A stretch of DNA of 64,000 bases from Lobosporangium transversale (taxonomy: Eukaryota > Mortierellomycota > Mortierellomycetes > Mortierellales > Mortierellaceae), in NCBI RefSeq assembly GCF_002105155.1, contig NW_019028979.1, positions 930,001-994,000 of the forward strand, written 5' to 3'. The stretch's first letter is position 1. Each line of letters begins with the position of its first letter. The translations under genes were made by a program, and so were the position numbers. The notes beneath the pieces were generated by a model, which was given only the letters and a program-made list of their open reading frames with translations, had not been told where the DNA came from and did not search any database. Shown here piece after piece: positions 48,038 through 59,864 of the stretch.

Positions 48038-48943
48038 ATGGTTCGTTTCTCGACCCTGGTCCGTGATGAGCGGCAGTCGAACTCATCAAATAGGAAAAAT
48101 CATAGGCAGTTGGCGATGACCGTTAGTGTCACTCTGTTAGCCATGTTTATGCTTTCCTCTCAAGGACAAGGGGCCAACGCTCATCGTTCTCATTTGAAGA
48201 CCCAAGGGTCCATCACACCAACTAACAGAGCTACAAAACTATTCTCCGCGCAAAGATTGGTATCAGCACCATCACAAGGCTCAGGGAGGCTATATGGCGA
48301 CATTGACTTTCATGGATTGGTAAAACCTATTTCTTTCTACCAAAACCAAACAGAATCAAAACCAATTAAGGGTTTTCCCCCGAATGGGATTGATGATCGC
48401 GATGTTGATATTGGACGGCCACGTCTACGACCACCCACAATGCCACTATCGGTCGAACGTGACGAGATCGCATCTTTTGCTTCTTCAACGACGACTACCC
48501 GCGTGAATGCGGCGTTGTATCCACCCAAGGATAAGACCCCCGATGTGAAATCACCACAGGTGCAAGCATGGATTGCAGAAATTGATTGGTCCAAAGTACC
48601 AAATATCCCAGTAGCAAAAGGGTTACCGGATATTCCCCATTTCCCAGAATGTCCACCGGCCGACAAGTTGGATCGCTCGACCTGTTGGTGGAGTTGTTCA
48701 GGATGTGTGGCTCCTTCGGATGTGGTGACTTGTCCGAATCAGAATACCTGGGGCCTAAACTATGATGATGGGCCTAGTTTAGCAAGCCGAGAGATGATTC
48801 GTTATTTAGGAGAACAGAAACTGACTGCCACATTCTTCATTGTGGGGAGCCGAGTGGTAGAATTTCCAGATATTCTGAAGGAACAAGTTGCACAAGGCCA
48901 TCATATTGGAATGCACAGTAAGAGGGCGAAGAAACAAAAGCGT

Positions 48944-48978
<35 letters not shown>

Positions 48979-49840
48979 ATTTTAAACAGTTGGCAACTAT
49001 TCACAACATCTTTTCTAAATCAAACGTATTGTTTTTTAGCCTGGTCTCATTCTGGACTGACAACGTTAACAAATCACCAAATTGTGGCCGAGATCAAATG
49101 GACAGAAAAGATTATTCGAGATGTCACTGGCTTGACCATGAAATACGTTCGTCCACCCTATGGTAACATTGGCTATTGTCTTTAGAAACTATTAATAATT
49201 ACGAAGATTTTTGGATATAGGCCCACTTACCCAACACTTCTTTTTTTTTAAAAAATCAAACTATTGTTGTGATTGCACATATATAATATGTATAAAAGGT
49301 GATACTGATAACCGCGTCCGTGAGATCCTCCGTCAAATGGGCTACACAACAGTGATTTGGAGTGCAGGGTGGGATACCAATGATTGGCGGATGCTTCAGA
49401 ATCAGATCCAAGAACAACAGATCTTGCGAAATTTCCAAAACAACCTCAATAATCGAACAGCAATCATGTCATCAACAAGGACCCCAGGAGGTCCAGTGAC
49501 GTTAGAACATGACTTAACGAATGCCACGGTCGCTTTATCTCAAAAGTTGATCCCCATGGCTATGAGCAGTGGACTAAAACCCATGAGTATAGCACATTGT
49601 TTGAATGATCAAGGGCCCTATCAGCATGGATCCAAGTTGGGACCCAATGGTGCAGTTGAGAAGATCAACAATGGAGATGGCAAAAGCGCGTATAGAGGTA
49701 TGCCAGGGATGGAAGAGCAAGATTTCAAATCTGGTCATCGGAACAAAGCATCTGCAGCAGGAGGATCATTACACTCGACAGGCATCATCATGTCTGTTGC
49801 ACAAGCCTTTGTTTTGATTTTGGGAGGAATGCTGATATAA
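48038..49840 (+). CDS. Chitin deacetylase (NodB-type polysaccharide deacetylase), GPI-type, 3 exons, 514 aa
   Basis: Exons 48038-48917, 49040-49162 and 49299-49840; sum divisible by three. The enzyme removes acetyl groups from chitin to give chitosan in the wall, an abundant polymer in Mucoromycota. An N-terminal hydrophobic segment (TVSVTLLAMFML, about residue 29-40) acts as signal or anchor. The catalytic NodB domain follows a Cys-rich lead (STCWWSCSGC). Motif 1 is LNYDDGPS with both Asp residues; motif 2 is HTWSH, split by intron 1; motif 3 is RPPYGD, split by intron 2; motif 4 is DTNDW; and the motif-5 region is IAHCLND. The C-terminus ends in a hydrophobic tail (GIIMSVAQAFVLILGGMLI) suited to a GPI anchor. 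The ATG at 48038 is the first in frame. An N-terminal region of about 130 residues before the catalytic part is poorly conserved. Confidence 0.92.
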
Positions 49841-49932
49841 TAAATTAAAAAGATATCTTTTTTAACGTACATGGTTAAATAAGTTATTTTCAAATTGTAC
49901 TGACCACGAAGAATCACGTAAAACCAGGGACG

Positions 49933-50257
49933 ACGCGTGTTTTGTTTTGTTTACATTTTCAACATTTAATTAATCATTCAACGCCACACCATCCACCACA
50001 GACGGGCAAAAAAAAAAAAAAAAAAAAAACAGACTGTTACGGTTTTGCAAGGCCTATGGCTTTTACAACAAAACACTGATTAGATAATTAGTTAGACGCG
50101 TTTTTTTTTTTTTTGTTATTATTTCCTCTTCTTTCCTTCCCTCCTCTTCTTTCTTTCTTTTCTTTTTTTGTTCTTTGCCCTTTACCCTTTTTTCATGCAC
50201 GTTTTCTACATCCATTGTTTCCGTTTAATTTATCTAAATAAGAAACAAAAGACGCGT
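49933..50257 (+). promoter_or_regulatory. Three MluI cell-cycle boxes (ACGCGT) upstream of RNR1
   Basis: ACGCGT occurs at 49933-49938, 50096-50101 and 50252-50257, that is 445, 282 and 126 bp before the RNR1 start codon. In ascomycete yeasts this hexamer is the MBF binding site and drives G1/S expression of RNR1 and other DNA-synthesis genes. The hexamer is palindromic, so strand is immaterial. I count about a dozen copies in the whole window, so three in 325 bp is a cluster. Function here is inferred from that known role. Confidence 0.65.
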
Positions 50258-50377
50258 CTTCATCCAGCATTAACAACAAGCCATTCTTTGTTGTAACTCA
50301 CTCCACATAACTCACCCACTCGAGTTTACTATTCCAACTTTTAAGATCATTCTATCTCATCTTTATTGCCCATTGTC

Positions 50378-52624
50378 ATGTTTGTTATCAAGCGAGGTAA
50401 GTGTACTCTTGTATGTTTACTCTCTCACATTTTCATATACTCTTTTTCTTTTGTTCTCTCCACAAGGTCTATATAATTTATTTAACAAACACATTCCGTT
50501 TTAAACAAATGACTATAAACTAATGACAATGAACTGTTAAACCATTAAACCAGATGGAAGACGCGAAACCGTAAGTCTTGAATCCCTCTTTCTAATGTTT
50601 AAAGACAGATGTTGATTTTGTGTCTTTGAAATGCTCATGTTAAACTCACATTTACTTTTTGCATGAACAATGCTTTCATTTCCTTTTTGTTCCATCGTAG
50701 GTCCACTTTGACAAGATCACTTCCCGCATCTCCAAGCTATGCTATGGTTTGAACACTGACTTTGTGGACCCTCCTAGAGTATCCCAGAAGGTAAGAAAAG
50801 TTTTGTCAATCTATACCAATAACAAAAGGAATTCTTTTTTTTTTTTTTTTTTTTTTTGTAAACAGGAGCAAGATTAGCAAGCATATCCCTACAGATCCTC
50901 TATCTCTTCTCTTTCTATTACATCTTGTTACATTTCGTTGTTGTAGTCGTAAAAGACTTGACATACTTGTTACAACCGTTTGTCATGGTAACAACGGTCT
51001 AAAAAAAGCAAAAAAAGTAGATAAACAATAGCAAACAAGTTTGAGCTGCTTGAACAAATCAAGAAAGTTTTTTTTTGTGTTTGTTTATAAAGTTATATAC
51101 ATCTTACATTTGCCACCAGTTTTTCCTCCCCTCCCATGTGCCAATGATGGTGTGTATTCTCCATAGTTTCATCATCCTTATTTATTAACCCAACTTTTGA
51201 CTCTATCTTACTCTGCATCCTTCTAGGTTGTCCAAGGCATGTACCAGGGTATCACTACAGTCGAGCTTGACAATCTAGCTGCTGAAACAGCTGCATATCT
51301 GACAACCAATCATCCAGATTATGCCACACTTGCAGCCCGTATTGCCATTTCCAACTTGCATAAGGAAACCAAAAAGGTCTTCTCTACAGTCATTGAAGAT
51401 CTCTATACCCACTTCCACCAAAAGCTTAAAAAGAATGTGCCCTTAGTTTCCAAGGAGACATATGATATTGTGATGGAGAATGCGGATCGTCTCAACTCGG
51501 CCATTATCTACGATCGCGATTATGGCTACAACTTTTTCGGATTCAAGACCCTTGAAAAGAGCTATCTCTTGCGTATCAATGGCAAGTTGCTTTTTGTGTT
51601 TATTATTACACCTGATCGTGTTTTTAAATTTATTCAATGGCTAATAACGGTCAATTGTTTGCTTTTTTTTTTTTTTTTTTCTTGCAGATATCGTTGTTGA
51701 GCGTCCACAACACATGATTATGCGTGTTGCAATTGGTATCCATGGCCGTGATATTGATGCTGCAATTGAGACATATAACTTCATGTCCGAAAAATATTTT
51801 ACACATGCGACTCCTACGTTGTTTAATGCTGGAACACCTCGTCCTCAGATGTCAAGCTGCTTCTTAGTTCAAATGGCAGACGATAGTATTGAGGGCATCT
51901 ACGACACCTTGAAGACATGCTCTCTGATTTCCAAAGCTGCAGGCGGCGTTGGTATTAGTTTCCAAAAAATTCGTGCATCGGGATCATACATTGCTGGAAC
52001 CAATGGCAACTCGAATGGCATCGTCCCCATGCTTCGCGTCTTCAACGATACCGCTCGCTTTGTAAACCAAGGTGGCGGGAAAAGAAACGGATCGTTTGCC
52101 ATGTAAGTAACTGGAGACTATACAAGTGGAGGCTTTGCGATTTGTTACACCAAAGATCGACAAATCAATGACGCACAGATATCGTCCGTGACATGACATA
52201 TTCATGTCCAAATTCTGGCATATTTACCTGGAACTAAAATACGAATTCATCACTCCCATTTTCACCTTGTACTAGGTATCTGGAGCCTTGGCATGCGGAT
52301 GTATTTGAATTTTTGGATTTGCGAAAGAATACTGGCCATGAGGAACTCCGTGCACGTGACCTGTTCTTAGGTCTCTGGATCCCCGATCTCTTCATGCAGC
52401 GCGTCCAGGAGGATGGTGATTGGCATTTGTTCTGTCCAGGAGAGTGTCCTGGTCTAGATAGAGTCTGGGGCCAAGAGTTTGTTGATTTGTATAACAAATA
52501 CGTGGCAGCCAACAAGCACCGCAGGGTTGTGAAAGCCCAAAAGTTGTGGTTTGCTATTGTGGATGCTCAGATTGAGACCGGAATGCCCTACATGCTATAC
52601 AAAGGTAACTTCCTCATGATTCGG

Positions 52625-52657
<33 letters not shown>

Positions 52658-54105
52658 GCCTAGACAAGACGTTCATTTGTTAAACAATTCAAATTATTGA
52701 CTTTTTTTTTTTTTTTTTTTTTTTTTTTGCGATGGTTTATATATTATAGATGCTTGTAACGCCAAATCTAACCAGCAGAATCTGGGAACTATCATGTGCT
52801 CAAACTTGTGCACGGAAATTATTGAGTATACTGCACCTGATGAAGTTGCTGTCTGTAACTTGGCATCGATCGCCTTGCCAAAGTTTGTAGATGTCAAGAA
52901 CAAGTGCTTTGACTTTGATCAAATGCATATGGTTGTTAAGGTTGCGGCCAAGAACTTGAACAAGGTCATTGACCGCAACTACTATCCCGTCCCCGAGGCC
53001 GAAAAAAGCAACAAGCGTCATCGTCCGTATGTTGAATCATCTATTAGTTGAATGCACAATATGTATTGGATGTACTCGGAAGGCTCGAGCTAATATGTAA
53101 CTATACACTCTCTTGATAAAAAAAAAAAAAAAAAAAAAAAGTATTGGTCTCGGTGTCCAAGGACTTGCTGACGCCTTTGTGATGCTCCGATACGCCTTTG
53201 ATTCACCCGAAGCCCGTCAACTAAACAAGGACATCTTTGAGACTCTCTACCATGCAGCATTGGAAGCTTCTTGTGAGATGGCTAAGGAACAAGGACCGTA
53301 TGAGACTTATGCTGGATCGCCTATTAGTAAGGGTATTCTTCAGTACGACATGTGGAATGTCAAGCCTAGTGATCGCTGGAACTGGGATCGTCTTAAAGAG
53401 AATATCCAAAAGTATGGAGTACGCAACTCACTACTGGTGGCGCCTATGCCTACAGCCTCAACCAGTCAGATCCTAGGCAACAACGAGTGCTTTGAACCTT
53501 ATACATCCAACATTTACCAACGTCGAGTTATGAGCGGCGAGTTCCAGGTGGTGAACCATCATCTTTTGAACGATCTGACTCAGATGGGCTTATGGAACGA
53601 GGCGATGAAGAATCAAATCATTGCAGCTAACGGGTCGATCCAGGGTCTGTCAGAGCTAGATGATGATTTTAAGAAGTTGTATAGGACCATTTGGGAGATT
53701 CCACAGAAGGCATTGTTGGAGATGGCAGCGGATCGTGCTCCATTTATTGACCAATCACAGTCATTGAACGTCTTTATGTCAGATCCATCATCCAGCAAAA
53801 TTACGTCGATGCACTTTTTCGCATGGAAGAAGGGATTAAAGACAGGCATGTACTATCTCCGCTCGCGTCCTGCTGTGGATGCGATCAAGTTCACAGTAGA
53901 TCAACAAGCTTTGTTGGAGAGTTTGAAGAAACAAGCCCTAGTGGCGAAGGCTGTTAAGCAGCAAACATCAATTAAGACATCGACATCTGTGAATGGATTA
54001 ACGACACCAGAACTGGAGTCTCCCAAGCTGGATGAGGCAGATCAAAAGGCACTCGATGCCATCATGTGTTCACTTGAGAATAAGGAAGCTTGCTTGATGT
54101 GCAGC

Positions 54106-54111
<6 letters not shown>
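50378..54111 (+). CDS. RNR1: Ribonucleoside-diphosphate reductase large subunit, 8 exons, 823 aa
   Basis: Exons 50378-50396, 50554-50570, 50701-50790, 51227-51581, 51688-52102, 52276-52604, 52750-53026 and 53142-54111; sum divisible by three. Reduces ribonucleoside diphosphates to deoxy forms, the rate-limiting step of DNA precursor synthesis. The ATP-cone (activity site) begins [20 protein letters not shown], assembled from two tiny exons of 19 and 17 nt. Catalytic features: [18 protein letters not shown] (redox Cys), NLCTEI (Asn/Cys/Glu active-site triad), [12 protein letters not shown], and the C-terminal CLMCSG thiol pair that reloads the site. Intron 4 starts with GC rather than GT. Intron 7 ends with a poly-A tract directly before AG. 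The TAA stop continues into about 30 A residues. Length is slightly below the budding yeast protein, mainly in the C-terminal linker. Confidence 0.96.
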
Positions 54112-54145
<34 letters not shown>

Positions 54146-54869
54146 ACTCCTGTTGTATTTATAGTTTTATTCATATCTACTTTTCACTTTTTCTATGCAC
54201 CCATCGAGCTGCCCATAGCTTTCACGTTTCTTATTTAATAGTATCTTATTGGTTGCAATAGCTTAGTGGTCCTCATTCTACCATAATACGAATAAAAAAT
54301 TTGCAAATTCTGAGAAGAGCGAAAGTTTATCACGCTCCTGCATTCTGCTACATGTGCATTGAGGGATACATTATTAATTGTTGATACCATTGAGATCCAT
54401 TTCATATTGATAATAAAGCTAAAATCACTGCTAGTCATGGGTAATATCGAAAGACAGCTTATTGCGATGAACATGAACAGAAGATGTGCACGCGTTCTGC
54501 GTGTGAGATATGGATGACTCTCTTTTGCTTGCACACAAAACAGCTCTCATTCTTTCTTGATTTCTCTCCCTGTCTCCTCTCTCTTGGCCTTCGTCTCAAC
54601 TTTTTTCCTCTTCCCCCTCTCAATCACTACTTTAGACACTCGGGTACAACCACCTCCTTGACCTCTTCCCAATTCCTAACCCTTTTTTTTCTATTTTCTA
54701 TCTTTTTTTTTTTTTTTTTATCACAAAGACAATAATCATCCCCTGTTGCTTGTACATCCAGAATAAATCATAGAAAAACAGTTTAGAAGAGTTCTTTCTT
54801 GCTTTTGTCCATTGTCCTCTCCATTGCACCTTTTTATTTTGTTTTTTATTTTTTACAACAAAAAGATAA
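54112..54869. other. RNR1 3' flank and CHS7 promoter
   Basis: Begins with the A tract fused to the RNR1 stop. A further ACGCGT lies at about 54491. The last 350 bp are CT- and T-rich up to the CHS7 start. No gene seen. Confidence 0.55.
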
Positions 54870-55273
54870 ATGGTACCATGGTTCGGCGATATTTACAGCC
54901 TTTGCTTTATGGCCTGCGTCCCTTTACCGACTTGCAATCTATTGAAAAACGCAACTTTACAAGCACGACCACAACCACAATCATACTCGTCTACGATACA
55001 AGTACATGAACAGGAACAGTTTCATCAATGTTTTTTGTATGGTAGTAATAACAATGACTCGTCCATTCAAGATCCAGGCACCATGACTGTAAGCTTGTTG
55101 GGGTTCTTTTTCATCGCATTCCTATTGTCTAATTCACATCGCAAATCCTCTGCTGTTGGTAAGTAACAGAGAAAAAAAGCTAAAAAAAAAAAAAAAAAAA
55201 AAAAAAGGGCGGGAAAACTGTCTCATGAGAGAGAAAGAGAGACCATGACCTTGATCAAATGTTGCTGATCATA

Positions 55274-55308
<35 letters not shown>

Positions 55309-56044
55309 AGGACGGATAGAAATGAGTATATTGTTCATGATATATTCATGTATTCTATTCCTTCAGATCTTCACGATCGGTGGCGTTGGCTCTAGTAGTA
55401 AAAAGTTTATCATATGGGCTACGGCACTCCATCTTGGAGCAACGGTTAGTTTTTTCTGGACGCTCATTGTGAATGCATTTATCCGTAAGTTCTTCACTAG
55501 TGCTGATTTTTATTTTTATATTCTTGCCATGATTGTCCCATGATATAAACAACGATCTTCCTTTTCTCCAACACTTTTAATATCATATCTTAGTTTATCA
55601 GTTTGTCGACGATGGAACGAAGCTTACCACTCGTGTAGGTGTTTTTAAAAGAAAAAAGAAAAAAGAGTAAAAAGCTAAGTCAATGTGAATTACACTTTCT
55701 TTGAGCTAAGGTTTTTTTTTTTTTTTTTTTTTTTTTTCCCCTTCTTACTTGAGCATAGTTCATTACAGGAACTAATCTTGTATGGATAGCAGGGACGACA
55801 TTCATGTCGTTGGATTTGACTATGGATATCACTGGGAAGCATTATGGACAAAGCCCAGGACTCTTTTTCCTGACATTGATATTCCCAGCGATCGCAGTGT
55901 TGCTGTACATGATACTTGTCACTATTCTAGTGTTTCGGGTTTTAGAGGTGTACAAGTCACTCTGTAAGTGGATCGAATTTTTACTTATCACACTGTTGCA
56001 GATCAAGACAGGAAATTATTGACTATTAACACCAACATTTAATC

Positions 56045-56080
<36 letters not shown>

Positions 56081-56289
56081 ACATAGCCATAGCGTCAATA
56101 ATGTTTGCAGCTGGCCAGGTGGTTCGATTTGGAGTAAGCCGTTCTCTTGTGGCCTCAACTTACGGTCGAGTCAACGGCTCCATGTTCGGCACTCTATTGG
56201 ATCTGATCTCAATTGCATTACTATATCAGTTCTGGAATAGTATTACAGAAGGTAAAAGACATCTATCTCTTTTTAATGTTGTATCATAG
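54870..56289 (+). CDS. CHS7: Chitin synthase export chaperone (Chs7 family), 5 exons, 306 aa
   Basis: Exons 54870-55158, 55311-55484, 55594-55634, 55759-55963 and 56078-56289; sum divisible by three. Family members sit in the ER membrane and help chitin synthase III fold and leave the ER. The start MVPWFGDIYSLCFMACVPLP followed by TCNLL matches the Chs7 N-terminal pattern (GDF..C....LPLC). Seven hydrophobic segments are visible, from TVSLLGFFFIAFLL to SMFGTLLDLISIALLYQFW, with the loop motif YQFVDDGTKLTTR, typical of the family. The C-terminus is uncertain. I give the read-through form; splicing at 56251/56308 (GT after ITEG, AG after CATCC) would instead end at 56351 with a different short tail of 308 aa total. 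Intron 4 ends with a long A run before AG. Confidence 0.87.
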
Positions 56290-56378
56290 TCTTTTTCATT
56301 CATCCAGATACGCCAATTAATCCTTCCACTATCGTATTATCTGTTATCTGACCTCATAGACAGTTGCGGTGATGATAC

Positions 56379-56409
<31 letters not shown>

Positions 56410-56592
56410 CGCTGTTTTTCTATAGAAATCGAATTGATATGATATTGTACAGGTTACTTTTTTATTCAGGAGGAGAATACTTTTCTTTTTTACCATCCAT
56501 TTGGAAATGTTATTTCTAATGCTTGCATCTTGCGATCATGAATCTAAGATATCGAGAGACATCTCTTTTTTTTTTTTTTTTTTTTTTTTCTT

Positions 56593-56831
56593 TTAAACGA
56601 AGCGGAAACAATCGGACCAGACATAAAAACTTCCGTTGACAGGGTCAGGACTGAGAACAAAAGATTGTGAGAAGAGTCGTTTTTGTTTTTCATTGCTGTA
56701 TTGGACTGTTCCTGAGACATTCACGATGACACTGCATGGCGTATTAGGATCCTGAGATCGCGCTAGTTTATATATTCATATAATAATTGTAAAAATAAAA
56801 ATGGTCAGAGAAATGATAAGAATCCTCCAAG

Positions 56832-56862
<31 letters not shown>

Positions 56863-57590
56863 GAATGTATATCATGTCATCTCCACATTTGGTTACATAC
56901 ATGGCAGTGGGTGACAGTCATATGATTCTACAGTGTGTTCGCTTGCTGGTAATTTGTTATAAAACTCTTGGAATGGTGAAATCCCCGAGTGAGCATTGCC
57001 TAATGAGAGAAACGAAAAAGAAAGAGTAAAAAATCAATACGAAAATCAAGAACTTCCAGCTGATTATCTACACACCAAGTATTTACCATTCCAGAGAATA
57101 GCCGAGCTATCGCGATAAAGATGGTTCAAGATCTTTGTTGGTTTTTAAAAAGGAAGCATTAATCCGTATGGCTTAATCAGTATTGCACACAGTTGATCAT
57201 CCTGAAAGTTAAGACAGCATCAACAATATCGAAAAAAAAAAAAAAAAGTCTGGTTCTGACATACATGTCGCTTATTGTCAAACACATCATAATACAGTGT
57301 AACAAACTGGTCTGCTCCACTAGAAGAAACTTCAACATGGGCTCTAATGGGGTCCTATATGTTGACAGGGTGCAGCAAAGGGTATCATGGGTATAAAAAA
57401 AAGAAAGAAAGAAAGAAAATAACGACTGTTGAGACTGAGATTCTTTTTTTTTTTTCTGTTTATGAATGGTCCCTTCCATGACACCATGTCCATGTCCTTG
57501 TTCCTTCTTTTTGACATTCCATCAGTCCATCATCAATTCGTTTCTGGTGCTAAACTGAATGCTTATCCTGTTTTTGCAACGTACGGCCAT
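56593..57590 (-). CDS. NXT1: NTF2-related export protein (Nxt1/p15), mRNA-export cofactor, 5 exons, 136 aa
   Basis: Assembled by hand from small exons (transcript order): 57590-57585, 57354-57265, 57132-57087, 56999-56901, 56762-56593; sum divisible by three. p15/Nxt1 forms a heterodimer with the Mex67/NXF1 export receptor. The product has the full NTF2 fold pattern: ADQFVTLYYDVFDNKRH, ILNHLYRDSSAILWNGN, GISPFQEFYNKLPASEHTVE, SYDCHPLP, CSVIVNVSGTVQYSN, FSQSFVLSPD and the final YVWSDCFRFV. It fits p15 (DCFRF near the C-terminus) better than NTF2 itself. Length matches the animal protein (about 140 aa). The first exon supplies only Met-Ala and is the least certain part; the other joins fall inside conserved segments. 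Each exon is under 60 codons. Confidence 0.87.
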
Positions 57591-57873
57591 GTCAGTCTTT
57601 TGCCTTGGAGAAATGGAATCAGTTTCTTTTAGTTTAAAGATGTCTTTGTTTAATATTGCCTTTTTTTTTTTTTTTTTTTGTGCCGCGGCAGATCTCAGTG
57701 GCTTTTTTGCCTATGACTGCTTTCTCTGTGACGATGGGTTTTGTGCACGGATCTGATCCAACAATTAAAATGCTCTGGTCGTCCTTTTTTTTTTTAATTC
57801 TTTTTTTTCTTCTTCGCCTCCAATCTTCTCCTTATTCTGCTTCATCAACACCGCAACCTTTCTTTATAATAAT
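57591..57873. promoter_or_regulatory. Shared divergent promoter of NXT1 and LYS9
   Basis: The two start codons point away from each other across 283 bp. The interval holds a T20 run at about 57660-57679, a second T-rich block near 57786-57800 and pyrimidine-rich sequence toward LYS9. I see no exact GCN4-type TGACTCA site. A bidirectional promoter is inferred from layout. Confidence 0.5.
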
Positions 57874-58776
57874 ATGGCTACCAAGTAAATACGATATCCC
57901 TCCTCACTTTTTTTTTTTTTTTTTTTTTTTTTTCTATTCAATGTTCAAATAAACGAAACGTTTTTTTTGTCATAGATACAGTTGAAAAAAAAAAAAAAGT
58001 TAGTTTTTTAACACATCTTGCACATTCTAATTAATAAATGAACTGTTGTAGGAAGATTTTGCTCCTCGGATCTGGCTTCGTCGCTGAGCCTTGCGTCGAA
58101 TACCTGTGCCGTCGCCCTGAGAACAAGTTGACTATTGGTAATACATCTAAGAAGACACTCCTCTCCCATACACACGCGCTCTTTTTTTTTTCTATTTATT
58201 GGTGGCGCGTAAAAAGAGATGTCTTTTGTTGATTATCAAAGATAACAAAAAAAAAAAAAAAAAAAAGACTTATGGGCGATTGGTAATTCGTTGTGTAGAA
58301 TTGGCAGGACAGACAAGTTCAATCCAGTCTTGTTTCTTGTATTTTTGATTGTTTGAATTGTTCAAAGTGAGCGTGTGATAGTTGGGGTGGAACTGATGGG
58401 TGATGTTCAGTGAATCAACCTCTTGATTATCTTTTTTGACTGTTGGATCAAAAAAAAAAAAAAAATCTTTTTTACCAATATACTGGTGAAAGCTCTCTCC
58501 TGTCACAGACAACCCGTCACAATTGCTAAAAAGACGGGGGAGAAGAACAAGATAGGGCCCGTCGCGGGTTTCTTTTAGTGCTTAAGAGAGTGAACTTCTT
58601 TTTGCACTAATCTGTTAATTACAGATAACGGTCAGAAAGTGACCGGGCCCCGTATCTGATCGGTCTTCCCCACGATTATTAATACATTCATACAATGAGG
58701 GTTGTGACCCATCCTGATTTTTTGTTTTTTTATCCGATCACTGATCATGTCCATCTAACTATATTCATCTCTCTCT

Positions 58777-58820
<44 letters not shown>

Positions 58821-59833
58821 TCAGCCGCTAGACGCATTGCTATTGTTCAGGACCTCGCTTCCGCTTACAAGAACACCACTGCCATCTCTTTGGATGTCGA
58901 TGATGAGGTTGCCTTGGATGCTGCTGTTGCAGAGCACGACATTGTCATCTCCTTGATTCCCTACATTCACCACGCCAAGGTCATCAAGTCCGCCATTAAA
59001 GCTAAGGTCAACGTCGTGACCACCTCCTATGTCTCTCCTGCGATGATGGAATATGACGAGGCGTAAGTAAAGTCTCAAGATGGATATTCGAAACATGTAT
59101 CGCCACTCTCAACAGCATCCATTGTGTCATTGTATCTAAAAAAAAAAAAAAAAAAAAAAAAAACTCTATTGTCCAATTTATATCATAGTGCCAAAGCTGC
59201 TGGTGTTGTTGTCATGAACGAGATTGGTGTTGATCCCGGTGTTGATCACTTGTATGCCGTCAAGACTATTAACGAGGTTCATGCTGAAGGTGGCAAGGTA
59301 AATAACAAATGTTTACAATCAATTAGCTTGTGGCTGACTTGTTCATGAACAAAAAAAAATTGGATTGCCAACTATCAATTGCCTTGAATTTGTCAAACAC
59401 CAGATCATCTCTTTCCTTTCTTACTGCGGTGGTCTTCCTGCCCCCGAGGCCTCTAATAATCCTCTTGGATACAAGTTCTCTTGGTCCTCGCGTGGAGTGT
59501 TGCTTGCACTCAAGAACAATGCCAAGTTTTATGAGAATGGCGAGATTGTTGAGTATTCAGGCAATGATTTGATGAACTCTGCCAAACCTATCTCCATTTA
59601 TCCTGCTTTTGCCTTTGTCGGATACCCCAACCGTGACTCAACTCCATACAAGCAGCGTTACAACATCCCAGAGGCTCAGACTATCCTCCGTGGTACCCTC
59701 CGCTATGCTGGATTTCCAGAGTTCGTCAAAGTCTTGGTTGATATCGGATTCTTGGATGATGCCCCCAAGGACTTTTTGACTCCTGAAGCACCCGAGATTG
59801 CTTGGGTACGTATCACATGACAGTATTCGTGGG

Positions 59834-59864
<31 letters not shown>

